From contig CAJQUW010004418.1 of NCBI GenBank assembly GCA_907163375.1, positions 1-64,000 on the forward strand: DNA of 64,000 bases, read 5' to 3'. Below are positions 11,502 through 23,071 of the stretch, piece by piece. Origin of the DNA: Prostheceraeus crozeri (Eukaryota > Platyhelminthes > Polycladida > Euryleptidae). The stretch's first letter is position 1; every line of letters starts with the position of its first letter. The notes beneath the pieces are model-generated. The model saw only the letters and a program-made list of their open reading frames with translations, had not been told where the DNA came from and made no database searches. The translations under genes and the position numbers were made by a program.

Positions 11502-12318
11502 GTGTTGACTCAAAAAGTATCTGTATACAGTCAAAATTTTTATATGAAAAGATTCAGTTTCTGCGGAGATTAAGTTCCCGTGGTCCAAAAAATTATTTGA
11601 GCACTTTTGAAAAAGTCAAAATTTTGCCAATTTATACTGCCGAGCCACCGAGGTGACTCCCCGTTGTAAGTAGTATAAAGCAAGTTGGACATCAAAAGGA
11701 ATGAATATTTGCTAATAATCATCCCAACTAAGCGGAAATCAAGCTGATTATCAAGGGAATTTCATGCTGTATTATAATGGAAGTCTTCAGGAAAAAGTCG
11801 CGATATTATCCGTGCTTTCTTGACTGAAATGTCAAGTCTTTAATTCAATCTTCACCGGCAAGATTTTATGATTCACTAAATTTATGTTTCATTTCTTGAA
11901 TCTGATAGACCTATATTTGCATCTTTCAAAGTTAATTGAAATCATGGTCTTTGAATCTGTGATTTTGCCATGCTAGTGGCAGCTACTGTTGCCTGATCAC
12001 GCTTAAGAAGATTCTTTTGAGATTCAGCAGGAAAGCAATAACGCAGGTCATCGAGTTGCCAATTTAACAAACATTACCTCACCAAGGCTGTCAGTACGGA
12101 CTATCTGTAAAATAATATCATTTCCTTCTGCTTTATGATATCATGATCACTCAATTCCGTTGTAATTTTAAACTGCATAAATGCGCATATCTCACATTTG
12201 GAAACAATTCTGACTGTATCTCCTTTTTGTTTATGTGATAAAATCGAAAGTGTATACACATTGGGGATGTAATAAATGCGGAGTTGCCACTCTACCTAAT
12301 ATACCTACTCTATGGGAT
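11502..12318 (+). repeat. dispersed non-coding repeat, copy 1
   Basis: Colinear with 48331-49112. Shared blocks include GACTCAAAAA, GGTCCAAAAAATTATTT, GACTCCCCGTT, CAAGGGAATTTCATG, TATAATGGAAGTCTTCA, TGCTTTCTTGACTGAAAT and GTATACACATTGGGGAT. Identity is roughly 75-85 percent by eye with small indels. No coding potential. Family unknown. Confidence 0.75.
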
Positions 12319-12471
12319 GTAGCCTATAGATTTGCTAGTTCCTGAATTCTTAACGCACCCTGCTCTTTCACTTTTCTATTTTGAATACTGATATTGCGCC
12401 CTCTACAATAATGTGTGTTTTGATGCTGTTTTTTAGTCACATTCTCAAATATCTCATCATAATCTGTGGTG

Positions 12472-12670
12472 TCCGTGGCACAGTGGTTGCGTACTTGGAC
12501 TAGCGATCTCATGGTCCAGAGGTCGAACCCGGAAAGTGTCATTGGAAGTCGGCAGGAAGGGCATCCGGACTACAAAGCACCACAACGCTCCAAACAAAGT
12601 CTGACTTAAGTCAGCACCGTCCAAGGCCCCAGTAGGAGTAAAAAGTGACGTAAAATCCGTAAAAAAATCT
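12472..12670 (+). mobile_element. tRNA-derived SINE, copy 1
   Basis: A tRNA-like head carries a box-A-like GTGGCACAGTGG at about 12475 and a box-B-like GGTCGAACCC at about 12522. A body follows with GTGTCATTGGAAGTCGG, GGGCATCCGG, a CAC.A..GCTCCA block and GTCAGCACCGTCCA, ending in an A-rich tail near 12640-12670. The same body recurs at 62343-62515, so it is a real dispersed family. Pol III promoter boxes are inferred from the motif. Confidence 0.7.
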
Positions 12671-12879
12671 ACTTTAGTATTTGTATGTAGGCCTACACTA
12701 ATTCAGACGGTTTCATTATTGTATTGCCCAGCCATGATCAAGCTTCAGCGCGAAAATTTTGGAAACAATTGAAAACGCTTAGTTTTTGATAATTTTTTGT
12801 CAATTACTTAGTTTTGTGCGGAAGAAGGGCCCTTATTAAGTCACATCATTCATTTGGCTCCGCCATTGATAGCTATCAG

Positions 12880-14778
12880 CTCTGCCAATATGTCAGTTTT
12901 GAATGTGTGGTCAGTCCACAAACGGTCAATGTATACAGACCGAAAGTGACAACAGCAAACTTCAGTTTAGCAACATCTTCAATCATTTTACCAACTGTTG
13001 TCGACATGTGTCTCCGCTGTACCGCGTGAAATTATCTACTTTACATCTAAAGATAAGCCGTGGATAACTCCGGTTTTGAAATCGTTAATAAATCGAAGAT
13101 GGGCGGCTTTCCGTTCGAGAAATTGGCAAGAATACCATCACTATAAGCAGAAAGTGAAACAAGAAATTGCAAGTGCTAAACAAATATGGGTTGCAAAGAA
13201 TTCAAAACCAAAAGATGTATGGAACGTGGTAAATGTCATCAGGGGCTCGAAAATAAAAGATCCGTGGAGTGTTCTCGTGGAGAATTCAGGTAACCTGGAG
13301 AATCTGCTTCACCAAATGACTGATGAATTCCTTAAAAATTTCAATGATGGTAATGATGAGGATTTATTACCTCTGATGGATGAATCCTGGGACTTTTCCA
13401 TAGACGAGCAGAGTGTCTATCATCACCTCAGTCATTTGAGCCTCAGAAAGTCACAAGGTTCTTATCTCATTCCTCCGAAATTGCTGAGCGTTGGGGCCCA
13501 CTTTCTGTGCAGACCTCTCACAGAAAATCTTCAACATGTCAATTTTAACGAAGACATTTCCTCGCCTCTTTAAAATGGCTTTTGTTTGCCCTATTCCTAA
13601 GTGTACTTCTCCTGAAATAAGTGACTTTCGACCTATCTCTCTCTTGCCCTCAATCTCAAAGATATTCGAAAGAATAGTTTTAGGCCGAATGAAATTCGAC
13701 ATTGTTTCATGCTACGGACCTCGTCAACATGCGTATAGACCGTATGGGTCTACAACTACCGCCCTCGTTGAGTTGTGTGATATTATAACACGCTTCCTCG
13801 ATCAGAAATCAACGGCATCCGTTAACCGTGTACTGTCTCGACTTGGCCAGGGCTTTTGATAAGCTTCAACATCGGCGTTTAATCAATTATTTGAATTCTT
13901 GTGGCTTGCAACATGGATTTTTGACATGGCTTCTGTCATATTTGAGTGGTCGTGAAATGTGCGTTAAAATTTTGAATAGTTATGGTCCAACAGCATCAGT
14001 GTGCTCTGGAGTTCCCCAAGGTTCAGTTTGGGTCCAACACTATTTTCAGCTTTTATGGGATGCATCAATCTTCCTTTTGGAAACATTGAATGTGTGTTAT
14101 ATGCAGATGATGTGACAGTTGTTGAATTTGTACAACATGATGGTTCTTCTTCAGTCGATCTTGGTATTTGTGAGTCCATATTTCAAGATAAAGGGTTGTC
14201 CTTGAACAGGTCAAAGTGCAAGCAATTGACTATACAGCGTTCCACTGGTGCTACCATTGCACATGAGAATGGTTTTGTAAAAGAAGAATCCCTTAAACTT
14301 CTCGGCATAACTTTAAATAATCGTCTGAAATGGAATGTCCAAATTTCACAACTCTTAACAGCTGCATCTCGCAGACTTTATGTGATTAAATCTCTGAAGT
14401 CCTTCTTTGCCGTCTCATACTCTGATAAATGTATATCATTCTCTGATAACTCAGTATTTTCTATATGCATCCCCTGTGTACGGTTGTCTTCCCTCAACCC
14501 TTTGTGATCGATTGGAAAAGTTTCAGAGAAGAGCCCATAGACTTATTTGTAACTCTACTTGTTCCTGTGACAAATTTCCCCCGATAGCCGAGAAACTTGA
14601 ATTTTCTGCTTTGCGTCTCTTGCAGACATCAGAGATAAACATTTCGCATCCTCTACACGACTTGGTTCCTGAGAGATTAAGTGTTACTAAGAAATTAAGA
14701 GTGCCATGCTCCAGCACGACACGTCGATTGAATTCATTCTTTCCGTGGGTTTCATGCCTACACAATGGTTTATGTTAG
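12880..14778 (+). pseudogene. CR1-like non-LTR retrotransposon ORF2, frameshifted
   Basis: Successive frames encode one reverse transcriptase. 12998-13573 holds the linker before the RT (PWITPVLKSLINRRW). 13491-13859 holds the fingers (DFRPISLLPSISKIFERI). 13828-14115 holds LDLARAFDKL and SGVPQGS. 14001-14507 holds the catalytic YADD. 14407-14778 holds the C-terminal thumb and tail region. At least four frameshifts separate these, and the endonuclease is missing or decayed, so it cannot be active. It is related to the minus-strand element at 34.5-38.3 kb, which shares PWITPL and INIRWEAFRSKKW blocks. Its 3' UTR carries AATAAA at about 14923 and runs into a (TAC)n tail. Confidence 0.9.
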
Positions 14779-14930
14779 TCTACTTATTTTTTTTTGTTCC
14801 TTTATGTTTGACCTATTGATTTCACTGTATTCGTGTCACTTCTTTATTTATATTTCTTAGCCGTATGTCTTGATTTGAAATCTGTAACATTGAATGTGTA
14901 ACTTCGTGATTATCAGTTTGTGAATAAACG

Positions 14931-14950
14931 CTACTACTACTACTACTACT
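14931..14950 (+). repeat. (CTA)n microsatellite tail of the CR1-like element
   Basis: About seven CTA units follow AATAAACG. A microsatellite 3' tail in place of poly(A) is typical of the CR1/L2 group. The same CTACTA words occur at the PLE 3' ends near 18995-19000 and 23209-23220. Confidence 0.85.
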
Positions 14951-14954
14951 ATCT

Positions 14955-15106
14955 ATCTCTTGACTCATTACATCGCTCACAAAATCATAAATATGTAACC
15001 GATACTTGAGATAGCGTTATACACTTTATTGTCTTGTCATATAATACTGTCTCAAGTATCGGTTGCATATTTATAATTTTGTGAGCGATGGAAAGAGTCA
15101 AGAGAT
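14955..15106. repeat. foldback hairpin, about 60-bp arms (left copy)
   Basis: Arms 14955-15013 and about 15048-15106 are reverse complements with only a few mismatches, around a loop of about 34 bases. Key words are CATCGCTCACAAAAT / ATTTTGTGAGCGATG and GATACTTGAGA / TCTCAAGTATC. MITE-like. Confidence 0.85.
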
Positions 15107-15107
15107 C

Positions 15108-15183
15108 ATGTAGATGTTGCTAAACTGAAGTTCGCTGTAGTGAACTTCAGTCAGTAAACATTGACCGTTTGTGGACTGACCAC
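15108..15183 (-). repeat. inverted scrap of CR1-like ORF2
   Basis: The reverse complement matches 12908-12982 of the neighbouring CR1-like element. Shared blocks are GTGGTCAGTCCACAAACGG, GGTCAATGT and GAACTTCAGTTTAGCAACATC minus its last base. It also forms a small hairpin (ACTGAAGTTCGC / GTGAACTTCAGT). It is repeated with its host segment at about 23378-23453. Confidence 0.65.
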
Positions 15184-15370
15184 AAGTGTCTTTTGAATTG
15201 GATTGATTTCCATTTTGCCTGAGGTTCCAATCCTCAATTTCGAGCGGGGATTCGTCTGTCCGCACTTAGTGACCATATTGCACAAAATCGCGCTTCTTAA
15301 ATCTTATAGCCACATATTTTAGTCCATGGGGACTATCTGTGTTTTATGATCAAATTAAACGATTTACATA

Positions 15371-16143
15371 CAGTAGAACCCACTTATAACGTACTTCAAG
15401 GGACCTAAAAAATTGGCACGTTATATCCGAGGTGTGCAAGAACAAGCTGTATAAGAAGTATTAAAGCCTACTTCTGCACCAAATTAAGTTGTCAATTGCA
15501 ATAGTAAGGTCCTATCCATCATGACCAGCTAATTCTCACTATGCATCACCAACATGAACATGTAATGTAGGGCCTCCATTTATTTGTATGCCCTGCCCTA
15601 CATGTATGATCATGCCTACTCGAGGAAACAGCATATAGTGTCTTAACAATTCTCTATTGTGTAAGAAAAAATATGCAATATTCTGAACATGAATCCAAAA
15701 ATCTGAACGACTAAAAAAACAAGTCTCAGATGAAGATTTGATGGAACAGCGAAGTGACGCGTTAAGAAGACACCATCACAGACAATGTCTTGATTCCAGT
15801 TCACTTCTATCGATTGCTCATTGGACGGATTCGACACTCAAAAGTTGGCCTCCTCCGAGCCAATGACAAGAGCTGGAATTGCTGCCATCATCAAACGCAG
15901 CAAGTTATTGTAGAATCGTGTCAGCTTCGTTTCGATGATTCTTAAGTACTTTCATCCCCAAATACGTTGTAAAAAATCAAAATTTGCTATGGGGACCCTT
16001 GAAAAGAGTTCACTATATCCGAGTACGTTATAACCGAGGCATTTTATATAGACATAATGGGAATTTTTGTCCGCGCCTGCAAGAGGATTACATTATATCC
16101 GCGAGTTCGCTATAACCGAGTCCGTTATAAGTGGGTTCTACCA
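15371..16143. mobile_element. pogo/Tigger-like MITE, 773 bp (left copy)
   Basis: The left end reads CAGTAGAACCCACTTATAAC; the right end is its inverse, GTTATAAGTGGGTTCTACC. TA dinucleotides flank it at 15369-15370 and 16144-16145. Inner ATATCCGAG / ATAACCGAG words recur on both sides. CAGTAGAACC ends with a TA target are typical of pogo/Tigger elements. No transposase, hence non-autonomous. Confidence 0.75.
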
Positions 16144-16410
16144 TAGTTTTCATTAAAATTTACAAATGCCGTTTTTTCGACGACAAAATGAAAAAAATAG
16201 TTTTTACTAGTTGTTGTAAAAGCGGAGAACATTAGAAAAGCGTCTGATTTAACAAAATTTTGTCGGACAATACTGAAGAATGATAGAGGAGGCCAAGATT
16301 GTTGAATTACCAAAAAGCATTTAAGTTTCATTCATGAAACTTTATTTCAAACACCCTTCCCAATCTATTATCCTCACAGCCCCATCACCATTTATTTCCT
16401 CTGGAAATGT

Positions 16411-18501
16411 TTGGGATTACTCGACAAGGGCCAGAGTTTACAGCAAGATTACAGCGCATTTAAACTGACTTACGGGAGACTTACGTCCCAAATGTTAAGC
16501 GCTCTCCACAATTTATCATCTACTCTACCAACTTCCTTTCCGCTTTTGCAACTGATGTCACATCCCCCAGCATTTATTCCTCAGCCGGAAAGATGTCAAC
16601 ACTCAATGCTCTTTGGTTATGTTGTCGATTTCGTTCGGAAATTACAATGGAACATAGTCCTCCGTGATCGTCCCTCTTCAAATTCATGCCGCTTTGGCCG
16701 GCAAAGATCAACGGCTTGGGCCCCTCGTGGTTTGATACCTGCTCATTATCAAACTTTATCTTCTCAGATTTTGTCTGCAGCACGTTCGATACTTTTCCAA
16801 GTGCACGAGTGCTTCCATGGATACAATTTATCTGCTTCAGAGCGACTTTGTTTAAATCAGTTACGTAATAATTCAGACATTGTCGTCCGTCCCGCTGACA
16901 AAGGTGGCTGCTGGGTGATTATGGACAGCATAGCCTACAATGGTGAATGTCGCAATCAGCTGAGCAACGACGATTTTTACAGGCCGCTAGATCATCTCAC
17001 TTCATACGACGATCAGGAATTTCACAGCATTTTGAATCGCCTCCACACCTCCGGTTTCATCAATCGAAAGGAGCTCAACTTCCTCACTCCACCCATGAAT
17101 CCAAAGGAGCGACGTTTTAATCTGCTGCCAAAGCTTCACAAGAGTGACTGGCCTTCCCCGAACATGCCACCAGGTAGACCTATCATACCGGAGTAAGTAC
17201 AAATACCAGCAACATCGCCAGGTATATTGAATATTATTTATTTCCATTGGCAAGTCGGCTCCCAAGTTTCATCTCAGACTCGCAACATCTTATAGCTATC
17301 CTGAGACGGCACGTTCTCCATGCAGACTCATTACTGTGTACATTCGATGTGAAATCTCTCTATACAAATATACCTATTAATGAAGGGCTTTCGCGCGTTT
17401 CGAATGCATTCATCCGCCATCCTGATGCACGACGCCCTGATAGTGAAATTCTGAGACTCTACGTCTTTGCTTAAACCAGAAATGATTTTCTCTGTGACTC
17501 TCAACGTTGGTTGCAAACTTCAGGAGTTGCAATGGGCAAATCTTTCGGTGGATCTTTCGCCAATCTTTACTTAGGCCAATGGGAATCCGTTGCCTATCAT
17601 CCTCGCCTTTGCAACCAGACCTCTGGGTTCGGTACATAGACGACATTTTCATGATTTGGCGACATGGTCTTGATTCTCTGCGAGAGTTCTTAAGTTTCTT
17701 GAACACACAAGACCACAATATCCAGCTCCTTCTGAATCACAATCAGACTTCGATTCATTTCCTCGATCTCCTAATTTACAAGCCTTCGGCAGACAGTCGG
17801 CGACTTCAACATCGGGTGGCTTTTAAGCAGACAGCATGCCATCGCATCCTACCACGCGAATCACACCATCCTCCCCATGTCCACGCGGCTGTGATTTATT
17901 CGCAGCTTCTTCGATGGAGTGTCATCTCATCCACCAGAGAGGATTTCGAGAACACGTATCGCGAAGTTACACGCAAATGGAGATCTACTGGTGTTTCCAG
18001 ATCGCTAATACGAAATACGAAGAAGAGGGTCTTCACTCTCACGGGTCTAGCCATCGACTGGCGCCTGGTTTCAGGAAATGTGATGGTCCGAGATGCTCCA
18101 CATGTCCATTCGCCTTTGAGACATCAGTATACGGGACAATCAGCAGCTCACGCCTTTTCCCTATCCGCTATAATTTGACCTGTGCATCAACCCACACCAT
18201 TTACCTTATTGAATGCCGCCGGTGTCGAATTCGCTATGTTGGGCAATCCTCTTGTCCTATCAGACAACGGATAACGCAGCATCTCCGTGCCATCAGATCA
18301 AGTGACAACTCATCACCATTAGTCCCGCACTTTTCTGAGATCCACACAATTAATGACTTATCTTTCTTTGCTTTCGATCGCTGTTTCCTCGACTCAAACA
18401 GACTGCAGAAAGAATCAAAGTGGATCAGAGTGTTAGGGGCATCTACACCTCAAGGGTTGAACAGAGCAACTTCTGCCCGATTAACACAGTCAATCTGGTG
18501 A
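16411..18501 (+). pseudogene. PLE reverse transcriptase with GIY-YIG endonuclease (copy 1)
   Basis: 16411-17196 is open for 261 residues with RPADKGG and LPKLHKSDWPSPNMPPGRPII. The RT continues over several single-base frame breaks with SLYTNIPINEG, GVAMGKSFGGSFANLYLG and the catalytic RYIDDIF near 17635, then HFLDLLIY. The C-terminal endonuclease at about 18180-18500 shows IYLIECRRCRIRYVGQSS..I..RI..H, the GIY-YIG form typical of PLEs, after a CDGPRCSTCPF cysteine cluster. Most breaks are one-base indels absent from copy 2. The enzyme would nick target DNA and prime cDNA synthesis. As written it is not translatable in one piece. Confidence 0.85.
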
Positions 18502-18856
18502 CCTTTCCTGGAGAATGTACAGATCGTCTTAACTCTTTTATCAGGGATATTTGTCGACGTACTGCAGATATCCGTGTACGCATGTCTTACAGGGCGGATC
18601 GCAATATGTACAGTGTTTTACGATAGCCTACTAACTTCTCACTTAGTACTTATCTCTTTGATTTCTTTTAAATCTTTTTATCATTGATTTCACCGTTTTC
18701 ACATCATGTAAACTAGCTGAACGACATTGTTCTTTGAAATACACGCACGCTTTGCGTTCTATCGTTAGACGATATCTATGCTTCAGGCATCGATTGTACA
18801 ACTACTGATCGATATTTGTGTTTGATCACCAATGCATGTATACACCTACTGTCATT

Positions 18857-18896
18857 CACCACTGACGAAGGCCTATAACGGCTGAAATATTTGGTG
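18857..18896 (+). ncRNA. hammerhead-ribozyme-like motif, PLE copy 1
   Basis: CACCA (18857-18861) can pair with TGGTG (18892-18896) as stem I. Between them lie CTGACGA (18862-18868, core box CUGANGA), a short stem II of AGGCC/GGCT type, and GAAA (18884-18887). The following TATT gives a one-pair stem III with predicted cleavage after U18891. A tiny stem III is typical of PLE hammerheads. The fold is by eye; activity is untested. Confidence 0.65.
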
Positions 18897-19357
18897 TCTC
18901 CGAACTTGTGACTTTTGATTTTCGGGACGGAATTGGGGCAGCGACAGAGCGCGAGACATGCGTCGACATTTCAGTCGACGCATTTTCTCTCGAACTACTA
19001 TTCGTCCAGTGCCTGTTGTTTCATCATCGTCTGTTTTGGGGCCCTGTCCTCGTTCTACTAGGCTCGAATCGTCGATGATTGCTCCTCCAACTTCGTCATA
19101 TCAAACTCAAGCCGCAATTCCTTCGGCATACTTTTTCCTCACGAAGGCACATTTTTCGCCTCATCAAGTGCTCTCATCATTTAAAGAACCTTGAACAACG
19201 TCACCCGCCATCTCTTGCTCGTACCAGAGACCGTCTTCGTGATTTGCTCACTCCTGCTTTCCCAATACAGCCTTCTTGAACTCATCGACCAACATTGCTG
19301 ACTCCTGGCTGACTTCAAGTATCAGCATCTTGAGAAACCACTACACAAAGATTCTAC

Positions 19358-20673
19358 GTGATACTGTGTTCTTTGATGAGCAATCATCCAATGCCCGACG
19401 AAGTCTTTCAGCGATCAATTTCCGTTGTTTGTCGCTGGGCAAGAAAGCAGATCGGTAGAAGACTCTCGAATGAAGTTCTTGATCGTGCTCTGTCCGATAT
19501 CCGATTACATCAACGATTAGGATCAACTTCATGTGATGCGGAGGTCGCTGTTAACCCTGCACCTCGACAAGCTGCTCCTTCAACTTTTTCAGTCTCTACT
19601 CCCGCTGCATACAGCTCAATCGCCGGTGCTGAGACTCCTTCTCCAGACTCCGCTCTTGCCGCTCCTCCAACTGCTCCTGTCTGTGTTTCCGCTGTGTCAG
19701 TTTCGGCTTCCCGTACTGAGACTCCTTCGTCAGACTCCGCTCTTGCCGCTCCTCCAACTGCTCCTGTCTGTGTTTCCGCTGTGTCAGTTTCGGCTTCCCG
19801 TACTGAGACTCCTTCGTCAGACTCCGCTCTTGCCGCTCCTCCAACTGCTCCTGTCTGTGTTTCCGCTGTGTCAGTTTCGGCTTCCGGCACTGTGACTCCT
19901 TCGTCAGACTCCGCTCTTGCCACTACTCCAGCTGCTCCTGTCTGTGTTTCCGCTGTGTCGGTTTCGGCTTCCCGTACTGAGACTCCTTCGTCAGACTCCG
20001 CTCTTGCCGCTCCTCCAATTGCTCCTGTCTGTGCTTCCGCTGTGTCAGTTTCGGCTTCCCGTGCTGAGACTCCTTCGTCAGACTCCGCTCTTGCCGCTCC
20101 CATGACTACTTTGGCCCCTGTTTCCGCTGTTACTTCCGACGCTGCTGGTGCTGTTATTTCTGCAGATGTCTCCGCTCCAACCGTGCCCTCGGCTGCTCCA
20201 ACCCCTGCTTTGGGTGCACCTATTCCAACATGCATCATTTTTGGTGACTCAAATCTAGATGACTTCAATGACAGCCGGTGTCGCTTAATGACACTCCAAA
20301 CGGTCGCCTATCGGCCATTCGCTCTTTGATACGCGGCTCTCCAGCTGATCAGGGCATCACCAGAATTTTCCTTTGCTTGAGTCTCCTCGACCGGTCCAAC
20401 CGCTTTATCACGAACTTCACATGTTGCAAAAGTGTTCTGGCTCGCTGCCATCAGCTGTATCCGTCTGCTACGCTCTTCGTTCTTTTGCCAGGTTGCCCTG
20501 ATTGGCTCTCTTATCCTGAACGCTCTGCAGCGCAGGAGTTAGCATCCAATTTACGGCGAAACACCCTTCCCAATCTATTATCCTCACAGCCCCATCACCA
20601 TTTATTTCCTCTGGAAATGTTTGGGATTACTCGACAAGGGCCAGAGTTTACAGCAAGATTACAGCGCATTTAA
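19358..20673 (+). pseudogene. PLE ORF1: Ala/Pro/Ser-rich repeats plus SGNH-hydrolase-like domain
   Basis: 19358-20329 is open for 323 residues. After about 90 polar, basic residues comes a stretch of tandem 29-residue repeats (TPSSDSALAAPPTAPVC type), then IIFGDSNLDDF, which resembles the nucleophile block of SGNH/GDSL hydrolases. A one-base frame change near 20275 moves the reading to 20278-20673. That part has FLCLSLLDRSN, a YPSATLFVLLPG block and a late H, the usual order of SGNH-like domains carried by other retroelements. It stops at 20673, 88 bases before the likely RT start in another frame. The role is unknown. The fold call rests on motif order only. Further frame breaks upstream (19000-19360) obscure the N-terminus. 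Confidence 0.55.
19631..20101 (+). repeat. coding minisatellite, 87-bp unit, about 5.5 copies
   Basis: An 87-base unit (29 codons, so frame is kept) is repeated five times plus a partial copy. Each has GAGACTCCTTC, CAGACTCCGCTCTTGCC and TGTGTCAGTTTCGGC. Neighbouring units are nearly identical, which suggests recent expansion. It encodes a disordered linker. Confidence 0.9.
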
Positions 20674-20760
20674 ACTGACTTACGGGAGACTTACGTCCCA
20701 AATGTTAAGCGCTCTCCACAATTTATCATCTACTCTACCAACTTCCTTTCCGCTTTTGCA

Positions 20761-22716
20761 ATGATGTCACATCCCCCAGCATTTATTCCTCAGCCGGAAA
20801 GATGTCAACACTCAATGCTCTTTGGTTATGTTGTCGATTTCGTTCGGAAATTACAATGGAACATAGTCCTACGTGATCGTCCCTCTTCAAATTCATGCCG
20901 CTTTGGCCGGCAAAGATCAACGGCTTGGGCCCCTCGTGGTTTGATACCTGCTCATTATCAAACTTTATCTTCTCAGATTTTGTCTGCAGCACGTTCGATA
21001 CTTTTCCAAGTGCACGAGTGCTTCCATGGATACAATTTATCTGCTTCAGAGCGACTTTGTTTAAATCAGTTACGTAATAATTCAGACATTGTCGTCCGTC
21101 CCGCTGACAAAGGTGGCTGCTGGTGATTATGGACAGCATAGCCTACAATGGTGAATGTCGCAATCAGTGAGCAACGACGATTTTTACAGGCCGCTAGATC
21201 ATCTCACTTCATACGACGATCAGGAATTTCACAGCATTTTGAATCGCCTCCACACCTCCGGTTTCATCAATCGAAAGGAGCTCAACTTCCTCACTCCACC
21301 CATGAATCCAAAGGAGCGACGTTTTAATCTGCTGCCAAAGCTTCACAAGAGTGACTGGCCTTCCCCGAACATGCCACCAGGTAGACCTATCATAGCGGAT
21401 GTAAGTACAAATACCAGCAACATCGCCAGGTATATTGAATATTATTTATTTCCATTGGCAAGTCGGCTCCCAAGTTTCATCTCAGACTCGCAACATCTTA
21501 TAGCTATCCTGAGACGGCACGTTTCTCCATGCAGACTCATTACTGTGTACATTCGATGTGAAATCTCTCTATACAAATATACCTATTAATGAAGGGCTTT
21601 CGCGCGTTTCGAATGCATTCATCCGCCATCCTGATGCACGACGCCCTGATAGTGAAATTCTGAGACTCCTACGTCTTTGCTTAACCAGAATGATTTTCTC
21701 TGTGACTCTTTCTCAACGTTGGTTGCAAACTTCAGGAGTTGCAATGGGCAAATCTTTCGGTGGATCTTTCGCCAATCTTTACTTAGGCCAATGGGAATCC
21801 GTTGCCCTATCATCCTCGCCTTTGCAACCAGACCTCTGGGTTCGGTACATAGACGACATTTTCATGATTTGGCGACATGGTCTTGATTCTCTGCGAGAGT
21901 TCTTAAGTTTCTTGAACACACAAGACCACAATATCCAGCTCCTTCTGAATCACAATCAGACTTCGATTCATTTCCTCGATCTCCTAATTTACAAGCCTTC
22001 GGCAGACAGTCGGCGACTTCAACATCGGTGGCTTTTAAGCAGACAGCATGCCATCGCATCCTACCACGCGAATCACACCATCCTCCCCATGTCCACGCGG
22101 CTGTGATTTATTCGCAGCTTCTTCGATGGAGTGTCATCTCATCCACCAGAGAGGAATTTCGAGAACACGTATCGCGAAGTTACACGCAAATGGAGATCTA
22201 CTGGTGTTTCCAGATCGCTAATAACGAAATACGAAGAAGAGGGTCTTCACTCTCACGGGTCTAGCCATCGACTGGCGCCCTGGTTTCAGGAAATGTGATG
22301 GTCCGAGATGCTCCACATGTCCATTCGCCTTTGAGACATCAGTATACGGGACAATCAGCAGCTCACGCCTTTTCCCTATCCGCTATAATTTGACCTGTGC
22401 ATCAACCCACACCATTTACCTTATTGAATGCCGCCGGTGTCGAATTCGCTATGTTGGGCAATCCTCTTGTCCTATCAGACAACGGATAACGCAGCATCTC
22501 CGTGCCATCAGATCAAGTGACAACTCATCACCATTAGTCCCGCACTTTTCTGAGATCCACACAATTAATGACTTATCTTTCTTTGCTTTCGATCGCTGTT
22601 TCCTCGACTCAAACAGACTGCAGAAAGAATCAAAGTGGATCAGAGTGTTAGGGGCATCTACACCTCAAGGGTTGAACAGAGCAACTTCTGCCCGATTAAC
22701 ACAGTCAATCTGGTGA
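20761..22716 (+). pseudogene. PLE reverse transcriptase with GIY-YIG endonuclease (copy 2)
   Basis: Same protein as in copy 1, broken at different places: open segments 20761-21126, 21155-21589, 21558-22106, 22028-22264 and 22390-22716. It keeps PADKGGC, RPIIADVSTNTSN, GVAMGKSFGGSFANLYLG, RYIDDIF (near 21850) and the endonuclease block IRYVGQSS (near 22450). At several sites where one copy has a one-base gain or loss, the other is in frame. Examples are about 16913 against 21121, 17588 against 21806, and 18068 against 22280. A common parent was therefore probably intact, or some indels are sequencing errors. The likely start is the ATG at 20761-20763. Confidence 0.8.
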
Positions 22717-23071
22717 CCTTTCCTGGAGAATGTACAGATCGTCTTAACTCTTTTATCAGGGATATTTGTCGACGTACTGCAGATATCCGTGTACGCATGT
22801 CTTACAGGGCGGATCGCAATATGTACAGTGTTTTACGATAGCCTACTAACTTCTCACTTAGTACTTATCTCTTTGATTTCTTTTAAATCTTTTTATCATT
22901 GATTTCACCGTTTTCACATCATGTAAACTAGCTGAACGACATTGTTCTTTGAAATACACGCACGCTTTGCGTTCTATCGTTAGACGATATCTATGCTTCA
23001 GGCATCGATTGTACAACTACTGATCGATATTTGTGTTTGATCACCAATGCATGTATACACCTACTGTCATT

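Larger units (their letters stand above)
14951..16355. repeat. 1.4-kb direct repeat A (left copy)
   Basis: Nearly identical to 23221-24620. Differences are scattered substitutions and single-base indels, around 1 percent. The left copy is preceded by the (CTA)n tail and followed by the 5'-truncated PLE; the right copy is preceded by the PLE 3' end and followed by unique DNA. It contains a hairpin, an inverted CR1 scrap and a pogo-like MITE. Confidence 0.9.
16352..19000 (+). mobile_element. Penelope-like element, 5'-truncated tandem copy 1
   Basis: Matches 20562-23212 of the second copy almost base for base. The left junction with repeat A shows an AAAC microhomology. The copy ends ...CTCGAACTACTA at 19000, directly followed by the 5' end of copy 2. 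A truncated copy followed in tandem by a longer copy is a classic PLE arrangement (pseudo-LTRs). Confidence 0.85.

Noticed and set aside
19510..20268. Long minus-strand frame opposite PLE ORF1
   Set aside because: It is the antisense shadow of the 87-bp coding repeat; the plus strand carries the recognisable GDSN motif and lies in the PLE orientation.
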